DNA of 19,677 bases from an uncultured Alphaproteobacteria bacterium (lineage in GTDB: Bacteria > Pseudomonadota > Alphaproteobacteria > RF32 > CAG-239): positions 1 through 19,677 of the forward strand of contig UQFU01000022.1 in assembly GCA_900540425.1 (NCBI GenBank), written 5' to 3'. The notes under the pieces are model-generated. The model worked only from the letters and a program-made list of their open reading frames with translations. It had not been told where the DNA came from and made no database searches. Every line of letters starts with the position of its first letter. The stretch's first letter is position 1. Position numbers and translations under genes: made by a program. Below are positions 7,034 through 14,041 of this stretch, piece after piece.

Positions 7034-7453
7034 GTGCTGAATGTCCGCGAAATCAACAAAACCACGGAACTGACTGCCGGAAAGACCAAAAAAGCCGGCA
7101 GCAATGAAAGTTTTGCCTCTTATTTGCAGGGAGTTCCCCAACAAGAGAACCGCGCAGTTTCCGCTTCAGCGGGAATCGCAGTCGCCGATGCAATTTTTGC
7201 CGCACAGATGATTAATGACGAAGAAGGGCGCGAACGGCGCCGGCAGGCCGTCAAGCGCGGCTTTAGCTTACTGGAAAAGCTTGAAGAAATCCGCGACGCG
7301 CTGCTGTTAGGATATATTTCCAAAGACCGGCTGATTGAGATTTCCCGCTTTGTCAAAGAACGCAAAACCGACGCCGAAGACGAAGGGCTGAACGGAATAA
7401 TTGCCGAGATTGAACTGCGCGTTGAAGTCGAATTGGCAAAATTAACCCGTTGA
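7034..7453 (+). CDS. fliX: Flagellar assembly regulator FliX
   Basis: FliX is an alphaproteobacterial class II flagellar protein that links basal-body assembly to FlbD-dependent transcription of later flagellar genes. The 139-residue length matches the Caulobacter protein. The N-terminal third is low-complexity with an F-A-S-Y-L-Q-G-V motif. The C-terminal two thirds carry the family's helical core: R-R-R-Q-A-V-K-R-G, L-L-E-K-L-E-E-I-R-D-A-L-L-L-G, and the ending I-E-L-R-V-E-V-E-L-A-K-L. Start is GTG 7034, after AAGGGAG at 7018-7024. It sits 18 nt downstream of the pilin-like gene and probably shares its transcript. flgI, a frequent FliX neighbour in this class, is not here. Confidence 0.85.
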   Translation: MLNVREINKTTELTAGKTKKAGSNESFASYLQGVPQQENRAVSASAGIAVADAIFAAQMINDEEGRERRRQAVKRGFSLLEKLEEIRDALLLGYISKDRLIEISRFVKERKTDAEDEGLNGIIAEIELRVEVELAKLTR

Positions 7454-7502
7454 AACAAAAATTATGAGGTGATAAGAGAATTTTTTTGCTTGAAGTTAAT
7501 AA

Positions 7503-7530
7503 TTGAAATTTGTAACTTGCTTGCTATATG
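7503..7530 (+). promoter_or_regulatory. Candidate promoter of the dksA-maf-rng-yacG operon
   Basis: -35 TTGAAA (7503-7508), 16-bp spacer, -10 TATATG (7525-7530), in the 133-bp AT-rich gap between fliX and dksA. The predicted leader is about 50 nt. Confidence 0.45.
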
Positions 7531-7586
7531 AAAAAACACTTTGACTCCGGTCACCAGTTTATTAATTGAAAGTAGGAGAACAAACC

Positions 7587-8015
7587 ATGGAAACCGCAAT
7601 CATTCTCCCCCCGGATTATCATCCGTCAGCAGATGAAGAATATATGAACGAGCTTCAGCAGGAATATTTCCGCCAGAAACTTCTGAACTGGAAAAAGTCG
7701 CTGATTTCACAATCGCAGGATACTCTGGAAGAACTGGTCACCCAGGGCGGACTCAACCAGCCCGACCAGAATGACCGCGCCTCGCTCGAAGCCGACAAGG
7801 CTTTGGAACTCCGGACCCGCGACCGCGCACGCAAGCTGATTTCAAAAATCAACGAAGCCTTGCAGCGGATAGAAGACGGCGTTTACGGATATTGCGAAGA
7901 CACCGGCGAACCAATCGGTATTGAGCGTTTGGAAGCCCGTCCGATTGCCACCTTGTCTATTGAAGCCCAAGAACGCCATGAACGCATGGAAAAAACCTAT
8001 GACGATGAGGCTTAG
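7587..8015 (+). CDS. dksA: RNA polymerase-binding transcription factor DksA
   Basis: DksA enters the RNA polymerase secondary channel and works with ppGpp in the stringent response. 142 residues. ATG 7587 follows AGGAG (7574-7578). The coiled coil spans about residues 20-95, with the tip motif D60-Q-N-D63-R-A65 (D-x-x-D-x-A). The C-terminal globular part is Y-G-Y-C-E-D-T-G-E-P-I-G-I-x-R-L-E-A-R-P. Only one Cys (103) of the four zinc ligands of E. coli DksA remains; T, S and A stand in the others. Loss of zinc binding is, to my knowledge, usual for alphaproteobacterial DksA, so it should not be read as damage. maf begins 4 nt downstream. Confidence 0.95.
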   Translation: METAIILPPDYHPSADEEYMNELQQEYFRQKLLNWKKSLISQSQDTLEELVTQGGLNQPDQNDRASLEADKALELRTRDRARKLISKINEALQRIEDGVYGYCEDTGEPIGIERLEARPIATLSIEAQERHERMEKTYDDEA

Positions 8016-8019
8016 ATAG

Positions 8020-8595
8020 GTGAGCGGCAAAAAAGATTTTATTTTGGCTTCCGGTTCGCCCCAACGGATAGCGTTATTGCGTCAGGCCGGGTATGAGCCT
8101 AAAAAAATCCAGTCTGCGGATATTGATGAAGCGCCGCACAAGTATGAAACGCCAAGCGCCTATGTCAAACGGATGGCTACAGAGAAAGCCTGCCATGTTG
8201 CGGCACTTAATCCCGGCGAGATTGTGCTGGGAGGCGATACGGTCGTGGTGGTGGGGCGACAGATTATTCAAAAAGCGCATGATGAAGCGGAACAGGAAAA
8301 GGTTATGCGTCTGTTGTCTGGAAAAACCAACCGGGTTTTGAGCGCCGTTTGTCTGGTAGACAAGGCAGGAAAGGCAACAGTACGGCTTTCGACCACGCGG
8401 CTGTCAGTAAAAAAACTTTCCGAGACCGAAATCAGAGAATATATTGCCGGCCGTGACTGGGTCGGTTGTTCCGGTTTTAAAATTGAGGGAATGATGGAAG
8501 CTTTCATTCGCAAGATAATCGGATCATATTCCGGAGTAGTCGGTCTGTCTTTATATGAAACAAAATGTTTGCTGAATGGAGTTGGGATAAGATGA
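8020..8595 (+). CDS. maf: Maf family nucleotide pyrophosphatase
   Basis: House-cleaning nucleoside triphosphate pyrophosphatase that hydrolyses non-canonical or methylated NTPs; Maf proteins are also linked to septum control. 191 residues. Recognisable motifs are L-A-S-G-S-P-Q-R (substrate-binding loop, residues about 9-16), D-I-D-E near 35-38, G-G-D-T-V-V-V-V in the middle with the catalytic Asp, and the C-terminal G-S-Y-S-G-V-V-G-L-S-L-Y-E-T. Start is GTG 8020, 4 nt after the dksA stop. The rng ATG overlaps its stop as ATGA. The segment G-C-S-G-F-K-I-E-G-M-M differs slightly from the usual G-x-A-G-x-Y-x-I-Q-G. Which Maf subgroup (m7GTP or dTTP/UTP) is not resolved. Confidence 0.93.
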   Translation: MSGKKDFILASGSPQRIALLRQAGYEPKKIQSADIDEAPHKYETPSAYVKRMATEKACHVAALNPGEIVLGGDTVVVVGRQIIQKAHDEAEQEKVMRLLSGKTNRVLSAVCLVDKAGKATVRLSTTRLSVKKLSETEIREYIAGRDWVGCSGFKIEGMMEAFIRKIIGSYSGVVGLSLYETKCLLNGVGIR

Positions 8596-9758
8596 TTGAT
8601 ACCATAGTTTGCGACAAACAGGCCGAACAGGCTGCCGTTGCCCTGCTCGGCGATGGAAACGTCAAAGAAATTGAATTTGTAAACGAGGCCCGGGCCGCTG
8701 AGGGCAGCATTTATCTCGGAAAAATCACCCATAAGCTTGAACTGGCGCATGAAAAGGCCGGTTTTATGATTGACATCAATGACGGACGTGATGCGTTTAT
8801 GATGGCAGAAGAAGCCGGGCTGCAGGAAAACAGCTTTCATGAAGGACAGAGCCTGATGGTTCAGGTCAGCCAGGAAGCGCGCGCCGAAAAAGGAGCCAAA
8901 GTCGTCCGCTCTATTCAGCTGGTGGGGGACTATATGGTCTATTGCCCATACCGTCTGGAGGTTACGGCCTCTTCCCGCATAGAAGATCAGGAAAAGCTGC
9001 GTGAGTACAAAAGGTCGGTTATTGAACACACAACCGGACAGGAAGGCTGGATACTGCGCACGTCTTCGGTTACGGTGCCTTTTGAGGAAATCGCTTCTGA
9101 AATGGAACGTCTGCGCAGCGAATTTGAACAGATTATGAAGAAAGCGCGGGTTGTTAATGCGCCGGCGCTGCTTTATCGGCGCGGCAATCCGCTGTTTGAC
9201 GCTATTGCCCGCCACCGCGGAACTTTGCACACGATTGTTACCAATTCGCGCAATATTGAAAAGGAAATCAAAGAAAAGTATGGTGATGAATTTGCCGTTG
9301 AAATCAAAGCCGATCCGCTGACTGAACTGGGCGTCGAAGACGTTATTTTTGAATCTCTGAACAAGCATGTCAAGCTGCCGTCCGGCGGTCGAATCTGCAT
9401 TGAAGAGACCCGCGCCTGTGTCGCTATCGACGTGGACAGCGGCGACGACCATTCTAACGGCAGCATTTCACATTTGAACATTGAGGCGGCAAAAGAAATT
9501 GTCCGCCAAATCCGATTGCGCAACCTGTCGGGAAAAATCGTCATTGATTTTGCGGGGTCATCTGATTATCGTTTTATGAAGCCGGTGCTTGAAGTTTTGG
9601 AGCAAGAATTGTTGCGTGATACCAACAAAAGCACAGTTTTGGGCTTAAGCAGAGCCGGATTGGTCGAAATTGTCCGGGTTCGCCGCCGCCCGAGCCTGAG
9701 AGACATTTTCACATCCGAATGCGAGTGCTGTCAAGGAACCGGGAGAGTTTCCAAATGA
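8592..9758 (+). CDS. rng: Ribonuclease E/G family endoribonuclease (short form)
   Basis: 5'-end-dependent endoribonuclease involved in rRNA and mRNA processing. 388 residues, shorter than E. coli RNase G (489). ATG 8592 was chosen because it overlaps the maf stop (ATGA) and follows GGAG (8578-8581). An S1-like RNA-binding segment lies at about 35-95 (G-S-I-Y-L-G-K-I ... G-F-M-I-D-I). The DNase I-like catalytic domain has Asp280 in A-I-D-V-D-S-G and Asp319 in I-V-I-D-F, the equivalents of the two metal-binding Asp of RNase E. The zinc-link is C-E-C-C-Q-G-T-G near 377-384. There is no C-terminal degradosome scaffold. The maf-rng-yacG order is a conserved alphaproteobacterial arrangement, usually next to a separate full-length rne elsewhere. 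Confidence 0.92.
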   Translation: MIDTIVCDKQAEQAAVALLGDGNVKEIEFVNEARAAEGSIYLGKITHKLELAHEKAGFMIDINDGRDAFMMAEEAGLQENSFHEGQSLMVQVSQEARAEKGAKVVRSIQLVGDYMVYCPYRLEVTASSRIEDQEKLREYKRSVIEHTTGQEGWILRTSSVTVPFEEIASEMERLRSEFEQIMKKARVVNAPALLYRRGNPLFDAIARHRGTLHTIVTNSRNIEKEIKEKYGDEFAVEIKADPLTELGVEDVIFESLNKHVKLPSGGRICIEETRACVAIDVDSGDDHSNGSISHLNIEAAKEIVRQIRLRNLSGKIVIDFAGSSDYRFMKPVLEVLEQELLRDTNKSTVLGLSRAGLVEIVRVRRRPSLRDIFTSECECCQGTGRVSK

Positions 9759-9952
9759 AGTGTCCAATTTGCAAGAAAGAGCTGACGGACACGAAATATC
9801 GGCCGTTTTGTTCAAAACGGTGTGCAGATATTGACCTTGGAAACTGGTTTACGGAAAAATATACGGTTGAGGCCGTCGATTTGGACGAGCAGGAGATTGA
9901 AGAACTGACTGAAGCTTGTGAACAGCATTCGACGGAAGCAAGAGAAGAATAA
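9755..9952 (+). CDS. yacG: DNA gyrase inhibitor YacG
   Basis: Small zinc-finger protein that binds GyrB and inhibits gyrase DNA binding. 65 residues from ATG 9755, which overlaps the rng stop (ATGA). The zinc ligands are C-P-I-C at residues 3-6 and F-C-S-K-R-C-A further on, followed by the family signature I-D-L-G-N-W. The C-terminal half is acidic. It is the last gene of the dksA-maf-rng-yacG operon; a strong terminator follows 18 bp downstream. Confidence 0.95.
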   Translation: MKCPICKKELTDTKYRPFCSKRCADIDLGNWFTEKYTVEAVDLDEQEIEELTEACEQHSTEAREE

Positions 9953-9970
9953 AAAGTCAGAATATTTTAA

Positions 9971-9998
9971 AGCCCCTCGATTGAGGGGCTTGTTTTTT
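9971..9998 (+). terminator. Rho-independent terminator of the dksA-yacG operon
   Basis: Stem AGCCCCTC (9971-9978), 4-nt loop GATT, GAGGGGCT (9983-9990), followed by TGTTTTTT. It also separates this operon from the convergent gene ending at 10006. Confidence 0.92.
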
Positions 9999-10005
9999 GG
10001 AGAAA

Positions 10006-10620
10006 TCAGAGAGCAACAAAGCAACGCACATAATCTCCCGGATAGCTTTTGGCATAAACGTGCGTTTGTCTTTTTTCTATGCGAACCTGCCAGGCACGGT
10101 CTTTGTTATATTCCGTTGAAGAAATATAAATCCCGTAAAGGCCTTTTTCTCCGACATTGACCAACGCCTGATGAATGCGCTCATAATTTCCCGCCATTCT
10201 CATCAGCTGCTCCTTCGCCGGGAAAAAGACTTCACCGGCAAGAACACCACTCTGATTATAGCCGTGACAATATTCTGCGGCCGGTACTTTGATGTTTTTT
10301 TCCGCGGCACGCCGCAAAATTTCCAGCGTATTCTGCCGGCCGTCTGCGTCATCGGTTCCGCCTAATTCGACGTGAGCATCTGACCAGGCTTTCATTTCAC
10401 GGTCTAACGTTACCATCAGAGCGCGTTTTCCGACCGGAGCTTTTTCATCGGGATTTTTCCAGACAATTATACCGCTTCTGACCGAATCGGCATTTTTATC
10501 TGGTGAAATGATTCCGGAAGAAAAAACATAATAGCCGACATAAAACTCCTGTTGAACGGCAGCGCATCTTTCCGCCAATGTCAAATTGGTACTGTTCTGA
10601 TTTAAACTTTCCTGTTTCAT
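10006..10620 (-). CDS. DUF1566/Lcl C-terminal-like domain protein
   Basis: A 204-residue protein. The C-terminal half has a clear signature: I-S-S-T-E-Y near 166-171, then A-W-Q-V and Y-V-R-C, matching the W-S-S-T-E ... A-W-x-V ... Y-V-R-C pattern of DUF1566/Lcl C-terminal domains. Upstream are D-G-R-Q-N-T (about 93-98), E-Y-C-H-G-Y-N and F-F-P-A-K-E-Q-L, also typical. Such domains are usually in secreted or surface proteins, but no signal peptide is seen here from ATG 10620. Starting at ATG 10647 adds a short hydrophobic MLYIKLFII but not a credible signal, and neither start has a good ribosome site. Ligand and function unknown. It is a single-gene unit with its own promoter. Confidence 0.75.
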   Translation of the reverse strand: MKQESLNQNSTNLTLAERCAAVQQEFYVGYYVFSSGIISPDKNADSVRSGIIVWKNPDEKAPVGKRALMVTLDREMKAWSDAHVELGGTDDADGRQNTLEILRRAAEKNIKVPAAEYCHGYNQSGVLAGEVFFPAKEQLMRMAGNYERIHQALVNVGEKGLYGIYISSTEYNKDRAWQVRIEKRQTHVYAKSYPGDYVRCFVAL

Positions 10621-10666
10621 GATAATAAACAATTTTATATATAACATAATTTAATTTAGTGGTTCT

Positions 10667-10695
10667 TGTATAACATTGATCGACGGCATAAGCAA
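10667..10695 (-). promoter_or_regulatory. Promoter of the DUF1566-like gene
   Basis: On the minus strand, -35 TTGCTT (10690-10695), 17-bp spacer, -10 TATACA (10667-10672). The predicted start near 10660 gives a 40-nt leader to ATG 10620, or 13 nt to ATG 10647. Confidence 0.5.
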
Positions 10696-10720
10696 GTCTT
10701 TGCTATTCACAAAATCTTAC

Positions 10721-10752
10721 AAAAAAAGACTCCCCGGCGGGGGAGCCTTTTT
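10721..10752 (-). terminator. Terminator of the DUF1013 gene (possibly bidirectional)
   Basis: CTCCCC (10730-10735) pairs with GGGGAG (10740-10745). The outer bases pair A-run with T-run across one mismatch. Read on the minus strand, a run of seven T follows. There is also a T5 run on the plus side. Confidence 0.85.
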
Positions 10753-10773
10753 CATTTTTTCGCCCGCGGCGGA

Positions 10774-11307
10774 TTATTTCTTTTTGTTTTTGCTGCGGGC
10801 AATAATCAGAGCATTATCCAAATCTTTTTCCGAGCATAATCCGATGGTTACCGGATTTTTGGGACGCAAAACCGCCATATCGCGGTGCGTACCGTTGCGA
10901 ATGGCTTCAATGGTCGGCTTGGTGGTGCCGATAAGCTTGCAGATTTGGGTATCTTTCAAATCCGGGCAGTTTTTGATAACCCACAAAATAGCTGCCGGTT
11001 TATCGCCGCGTTGGGAAGGAGAAAGAACTTTTTTGGCTTTGGCATTTTTTAATTTGACATTACGTTCCATCGGAGCCGCTTCCAAACGGGCTTTGGTATC
11101 GGCTTCGCATCTTTTGATTTCTTCTTCGGTCAGCTGGCCGGTTTCGACCGGGCTGATTCCCATGATATTTCCGGCAACATCTCCGTCGGCAATGGCCTGA
11201 ATTTCCAATTCGTGCAATTCGCAGAAATCACCGATTTGGCGGAAAGTCAGGGTTGTATTCTCAACCAGCCATACTGCCGTGGCGCGGGGCATTAAAGGAG
11301 CAGTCAT
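10774..11307 (-). CDS. DUF1013 / TrcR-like regulator
   Basis: A 177-residue protein of a family I recognise as essentially alphaproteobacterial (DUF1013, which includes Rickettsia TrcR). Start ATG 11307 follows GAAAGGAT, so an upstream in-frame start (11343) is not needed. The N-terminus M-P-R-A-T-A-V-W-L-V-E-N-T-T-L-T-F-R-Q-I is conserved in character and looks like a helix-turn-helix entry. The C-terminal half has a second HTH-like segment: I-C-K-L-I-G-T-T-K-P-T-I-E-A-I-R-N. The tail is Lys-rich. It is probably a cytosolic DNA-binding regulator; targets cannot be inferred from the window. Monocistronic, with its own terminator. Confidence 0.87.
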   Translation of the reverse strand: MTAPLMPRATAVWLVENTTLTFRQIGDFCELHELEIQAIADGDVAGNIMGISPVETGQLTEEEIKRCEADTKARLEAAPMERNVKLKNAKAKKVLSPSQRGDKPAAILWVIKNCPDLKDTQICKLIGTTKPTIEAIRNGTHRDMAVLRPKNPVTIGLCSEKDLDNALIIARSKNKKK

Positions 11308-11362
11308 AATTTTTATCCTTTCAAACTTCAAATCTCGTATCAAAATTTATATTGCTGCGCTT

Positions 11363-11391
11363 AAAATAAAAGAATTTTTAGATTTATACAA
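11363..11391 (-). promoter_or_regulatory. Candidate promoter of the DUF1013 gene
   Basis: On the minus strand, -35 TTGTAT (11386-11391), 17-bp spacer, -10 TATTTT (11363-11368). The leader would be about 50 nt. Confidence 0.3.
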
Positions 11392-11403
11392 GGACTTTTA
11401 TGA

Positions 11404-11434
11404 GAAAGGCCTCAGTTTTTATTCCTGAGGCCTC
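11404..11434 (-). terminator. Hairpin terminator after the 11442-12275 gene
   Basis: AGGCCTCAG (11407-11415) pairs with CTGAGGCCT (11425-11433) over a 9-nt loop. On the minus strand it is followed by only an imperfect T tract (TTCTCAT), so termination may be partial. Confidence 0.55.
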
Positions 11435-11441
11435 AATTTTC

Positions 11442-12275
11442 TTAAAATTTGCTGTTGCGGCTGTAAATATCCGCCATATTCAGATAGCCGACCTGCAGCA
11501 TTTGCGCCGTTGCCTGATAGCGGGTTGCCTGAATTTGCAGGGCATTGACACTAGAGAGCGTGCCGCCGGAACTGTAGTCGGTGGTTGCCGGAACCCGGGT
11601 ATATTTTTTATTGCTGGTATCGTCAGAAACGCTTTCGGTCATAACGTAATCGTGCTTATATTTGCCGCCGACGTTCATTTGCAAAGCGTATTTTATATCT
11701 TCGTTTTTGCCGACCGTATCATCGCGGCTGACTTTGACATAATAAACGCCTTTAGTCGCCTTATATTCCCCTTTGAGCATGGCATCAAGATTATCACGGA
11801 GATCATCGCCCTTTTCGGCAGAACTGTCGCCGACCAAAACTTCCCGGCCGTTTTTGACCATATAAACCTGCATCTGCATTCCGGGTGCCGTTACTTCAAT
11901 CAGGTTTTGTTCGGCTTCCTTCTGTTTTTTTTCTTCCTGCTCTTTAGCCCAGCCTTCCGGATCCGTCTGTTTTTTCAGTTCATCCAAGGCTTCTTCATAT
12001 TTGGAAAGGTTCAAAACTTTTTCGTCTTCGGCAGAGGCGTTGCGAATCGAGATAGAAAGTTTGCCGTTGGACTGAACGGTAACTTTGTAGTTGTCTTCCT
12101 TATCATATTTGGCCAATGAACCGACGGCGGTCAACCGCGAATAGTTCAGCCGCAGATATCCCAGGTCACGGGAATTGGAAAACTTTTCATCAACATCATT
12201 AACATCTTTTACCTGTTTTTCCCAATAGGCAATGCCGTCTTTAACGTTGCTGGTACCGGAAATCGAACTTGTCAT
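11442..12275 (-). CDS. PPC-like beta-domain protein with axial-type C-terminal helix, unknown function
   Basis: A 277-residue protein without signal peptide or membrane segment. ATG 12275 was chosen because AGGAG lies 7 nt upstream. A helical N-terminus (1-60) is followed by a beta segment (Y-K-V-T-V near 63-67, L-S-I-S-I near 73-77), a Glu/Lys-rich coiled-coil-like insert (about 90-122), then a second beta part with M-Q-V-Y-M and G-V-Y-Y-V-K-V-S-R (176-184) ... Y-A-L-Q-M. The G-x-Y-Y-V-x-V ... Y-x-L-Q pattern resembles bacterial pre-peptidase C-terminal (PPC) folds. The C-terminus (about 243-277, V-N-A-L-Q-I-Q-A-T-R-Y-Q-A-T-A-Q-M-L) resembles ends of flagellar axial proteins. A flagellar link is a guess. 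It has its own promoter and terminator. Confidence 0.75.
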   Translation of the reverse strand: MTSSISGTSNVKDGIAYWEKQVKDVNDVDEKFSNSRDLGYLRLNYSRLTAVGSLAKYDKEDNYKVTVQSNGKLSISIRNASAEDEKVLNLSKYEEALDELKKQTDPEGWAKEQEEKKQKEAEQNLIEVTAPGMQMQVYMVKNGREVLVGDSSAEKGDDLRDNLDAMLKGEYKATKGVYYVKVSRDDTVGKNEDIKYALQMNVGGKYKHDYVMTESVSDDTSNKKYTRVPATTDYSSGGTLSSVNALQIQATRYQATAQMLQVGYLNMADIYSRNSKF

Positions 12276-12303
12276 GATCAAACTCCTCTGTCAACTATTT
12301 GTA

Positions 12304-12332
12304 ATAATAACATAAAATCAAGCGGCACTCAA
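12304..12332 (-). promoter_or_regulatory. Promoter of the 11442-12275 gene
   Basis: On the minus strand, -35 TTGAGT (12327-12332), 17-bp spacer, -10 TATTAT (12304-12309). The predicted start near 12297 gives a short leader ending in AGGAG. It lies just past the stop of the 12343-13962 gene. Confidence 0.55.
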
Positions 12333-12342
12333 GTATTTTAGT

Positions 12343-13962
12343 TTAGTTATAGAGTATTTTATACAGTTGTACAGGTTTTTCAACCATATCGAATTTTTTT
12401 TCGCCCAGATAATCAAACTCATACTTGCTCTTATCCAATTCATCATAAAGGTTTTTCAACGGTTCGGTAGTGATAATTTCATCATCAAACGTCTGGCGCA
12501 GAACAGAGGCGGAAAAATCCGACAAATTCGGCGCACCGTCCGGATGAGCTTCGGTAATCGCGCATTTGGCATGAATCGTATAAGTGTCGTCGTCTTCCTC
12601 GTTTTGAAAAATGCCGATATCACGGTAAAATTCAATAGCCATACGCACCGCCGTATTTAATTTGGCAAAGCGAACAGAAGTGATATTCTTCTCTTCAATT
12701 ACATTCAAGCCGTTATATTTTGGAACCAGATTGTAGATGATATTGCGGACGTCGCCGCGGATATGTTCCTCGACATCTTCCAATCCCGGACGTTCGGGAT
12801 CCAGAAATTCAATATCGATTTGCAGATTAACCTGGCAGTCCATAAACAAATCATATTCCGACTTAGTTTCAATAGCCTTATACGCTTCGGCACGGGCGGT
12901 AATTTCGTGATTTTGCTGTTCCCAGCGGTCAAAGCTTTTTTTCAGCAAAGCGGAATTCAGAGGCCGGTCGTTTATAATCTGAGCCATCAGATAAGCGCCG
13001 ATTCCGGTCAGATATATGGCAACCTTGTTGTCATTATAACTTTTTTTAGCTTCATAAAAAGCCTCCAAATCGGTTTTGTCGCCATCCAAAATCTTAAAAG
13101 CTTCATAAAGCAGGGAATTTGCCTGGCTCAGCCGCAGACCGCTGTGGCGCGAAAGTTCAAAACATCCGCCGTAGACAATCAGCTTTATGCCCAACTTGGA
13201 AAAGCTGTCCTGCAAATAGCTGGCAGAATCGACCTGCGACACGATTTCGGTAAGAAAAGAAACAATATGCTTTTTGTATTCCAGCGGCGCTTCTGGAAAA
13301 ACCGGGGCGATAGCCGGTTCAATTTCATCATTAAGATTATACCATTTGATAATGCTTTCGGCCTTGGTATAAATCTTTTTTTCCTTAACCGGACGTACCC
13401 GGCGAGGCGCAGTCCGGGGCGAAAAAGCCTGCCAGGGCACTTTGGTCAGCAAAACCGGAACGGTTATTCCTAAAAACAGTGTAAAAAACACCGCAAACAT
13501 AATCGGACGGATAATGTCTTCGGGAACAAACTGTTCAACCAACGGTGTCAACATAGTGACCAAAAGATTAACCAGAACCAGGCTTATGACAATAATGCTG
13601 ACCAGTTTCAAGAGGGCCGCCCCTGCTCTCGGCGTATGATCAGACGGGCGACGGGAAACGGAAACGGTGTCCTCACCGGTTTCGGAGGGGGGGGGATTTT
13701 CGAGTGGGGAATAGTGTCCGCCCCGGGTGCCGGCTGCACCGGAAGATGCCAGTTTGGGGGAACTGATATATTCTACGGTTTCCTGATAAGTATTGTCCTG
13801 AACATCAAAGTTTTCCTTGATAATCTTGACTTTTACACGAGCCTGCTCCCTTTCCTTGGCCAGGCTGACAGCTTCATACCTCTGGTCGGCGGAAAAACGG
13901 TCTTCCAGCCGCCAACCGTCGCCGCTGTCCGTATAAACTTCATAATGTGCAATTTTTACCAT
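12343..13962 (-). CDS. Two-TM membrane protein with degenerate class III cyclase-like C-terminus
   Basis: A 539-residue protein. Residues 1-66 form a small beta domain (H-Y-E-V-Y-T-D-S-G-D-G-W start, E-T-V-E-Y end). Residues 67-113 are a Pro/Ser-rich linker. Two TM helices lie at about 114-138 and 152-173, so both termini probably face the cytosol. A helical region spans about 200-370. The last part (about 374-537) follows the class III adenylate/guanylate cyclase plan: V-N-L-Q-I-D-I, K-Y-N-G-L-N-V-I, V-R-F-A...A-V-R-M-A-I, I-I-T-T-E, and the ending Y-L-G-E-K-K-F-D-M-V-E-K-P-V-Q-L-Y-K-I. The usual G-D-G metal site is not there (E-K-N at the place), so I infer a non-catalytic or highly divergent domain. 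A C9 run encodes Pro90-92. Confidence 0.8.
   Translation of the reverse strand: MVKIAHYEVYTDSGDGWRLEDRFSADQRYEAVSLAKEREQARVKVKIIKENFDVQDNTYQETVEYISSPKLASSGAAGTRGGHYSPLENPPPSETGEDTVSVSRRPSDHTPRAGAALLKLVSIIVISLVLVNLLVTMLTPLVEQFVPEDIIRPIMFAVFFTLFLGITVPVLLTKVPWQAFSPRTAPRRVRPVKEKKIYTKAESIIKWYNLNDEIEPAIAPVFPEAPLEYKKHIVSFLTEIVSQVDSASYLQDSFSKLGIKLIVYGGCFELSRHSGLRLSQANSLLYEAFKILDGDKTDLEAFYEAKKSYNDNKVAIYLTGIGAYLMAQIINDRPLNSALLKKSFDRWEQQNHEITARAEAYKAIETKSEYDLFMDCQVNLQIDIEFLDPERPGLEDVEEHIRGDVRNIIYNLVPKYNGLNVIEEKNITSVRFAKLNTAVRMAIEFYRDIGIFQNEEDDDTYTIHAKCAITEAHPDGAPNLSDFSASVLRQTFDDEIITTEPLKNLYDELDKSKYEFDYLGEKKFDMVEKPVQLYKILYN
13687..13695 (-). repeat. Homopolymeric C9 tract inside the 12343-13962 gene
   Basis: Nine G on the plus strand are nine C in the coding strand, codons Pro90-Pro92 in the linker before the first TM helix. 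A change of one base would truncate the protein before its membrane part, a classic slipped-strand target. Confidence 0.6.
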
Positions 13963-13983
13963 AGTCAGTTCACCGCTGAAATA

Positions 13984-14017
13984 AAAAAACCTGCATTTAA
14001 CTTAACAAATGCAGGTT
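13984..14017 (-). terminator. Rho-independent terminator of rpmE
   Basis: AACCTGCATTT (13988-13998) pairs with AAATGCAGGTT (14007-14017) over an 8-nt loop. On the minus strand a T run (complement of 13983-13989) follows. It lies only about 25 bp before the start of the 12343-13962 gene. Confidence 0.92.
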
Positions 14018-14041
14018 AACAAACAACTAAAAAGCCGGATA

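Noticed and set aside
7587..8015. Loss of zinc cysteines in DksA as evidence of damage
   Set aside because: The Cys-poor form is, as I recall, normal for alphaproteobacterial DksA; all other family features are intact.
8268..9452. Open frame of 394 codons on the minus strand
   Set aside because: Antisense of maf and rng; both sense proteins carry family motifs throughout.
9953..10005. tRNA gene after yacG, as in some relatives
   Set aside because: Only a terminator hairpin is present; no cloverleaf or T-loop sequence found.
11400..12119. Plus-strand open frame with hydrophobic Phe-rich segments resembling membrane helices
   Set aside because: Antisense to the PPC-like gene, whose codons show clear promoter, ribosome site and start; the hydrophobicity is a by-product of Glu/Lys codons read backwards.
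12763..13473. Open frame of 236 codons on the plus strand
   Set aside because: Antisense of the cyclase-like membrane protein gene, no motif.
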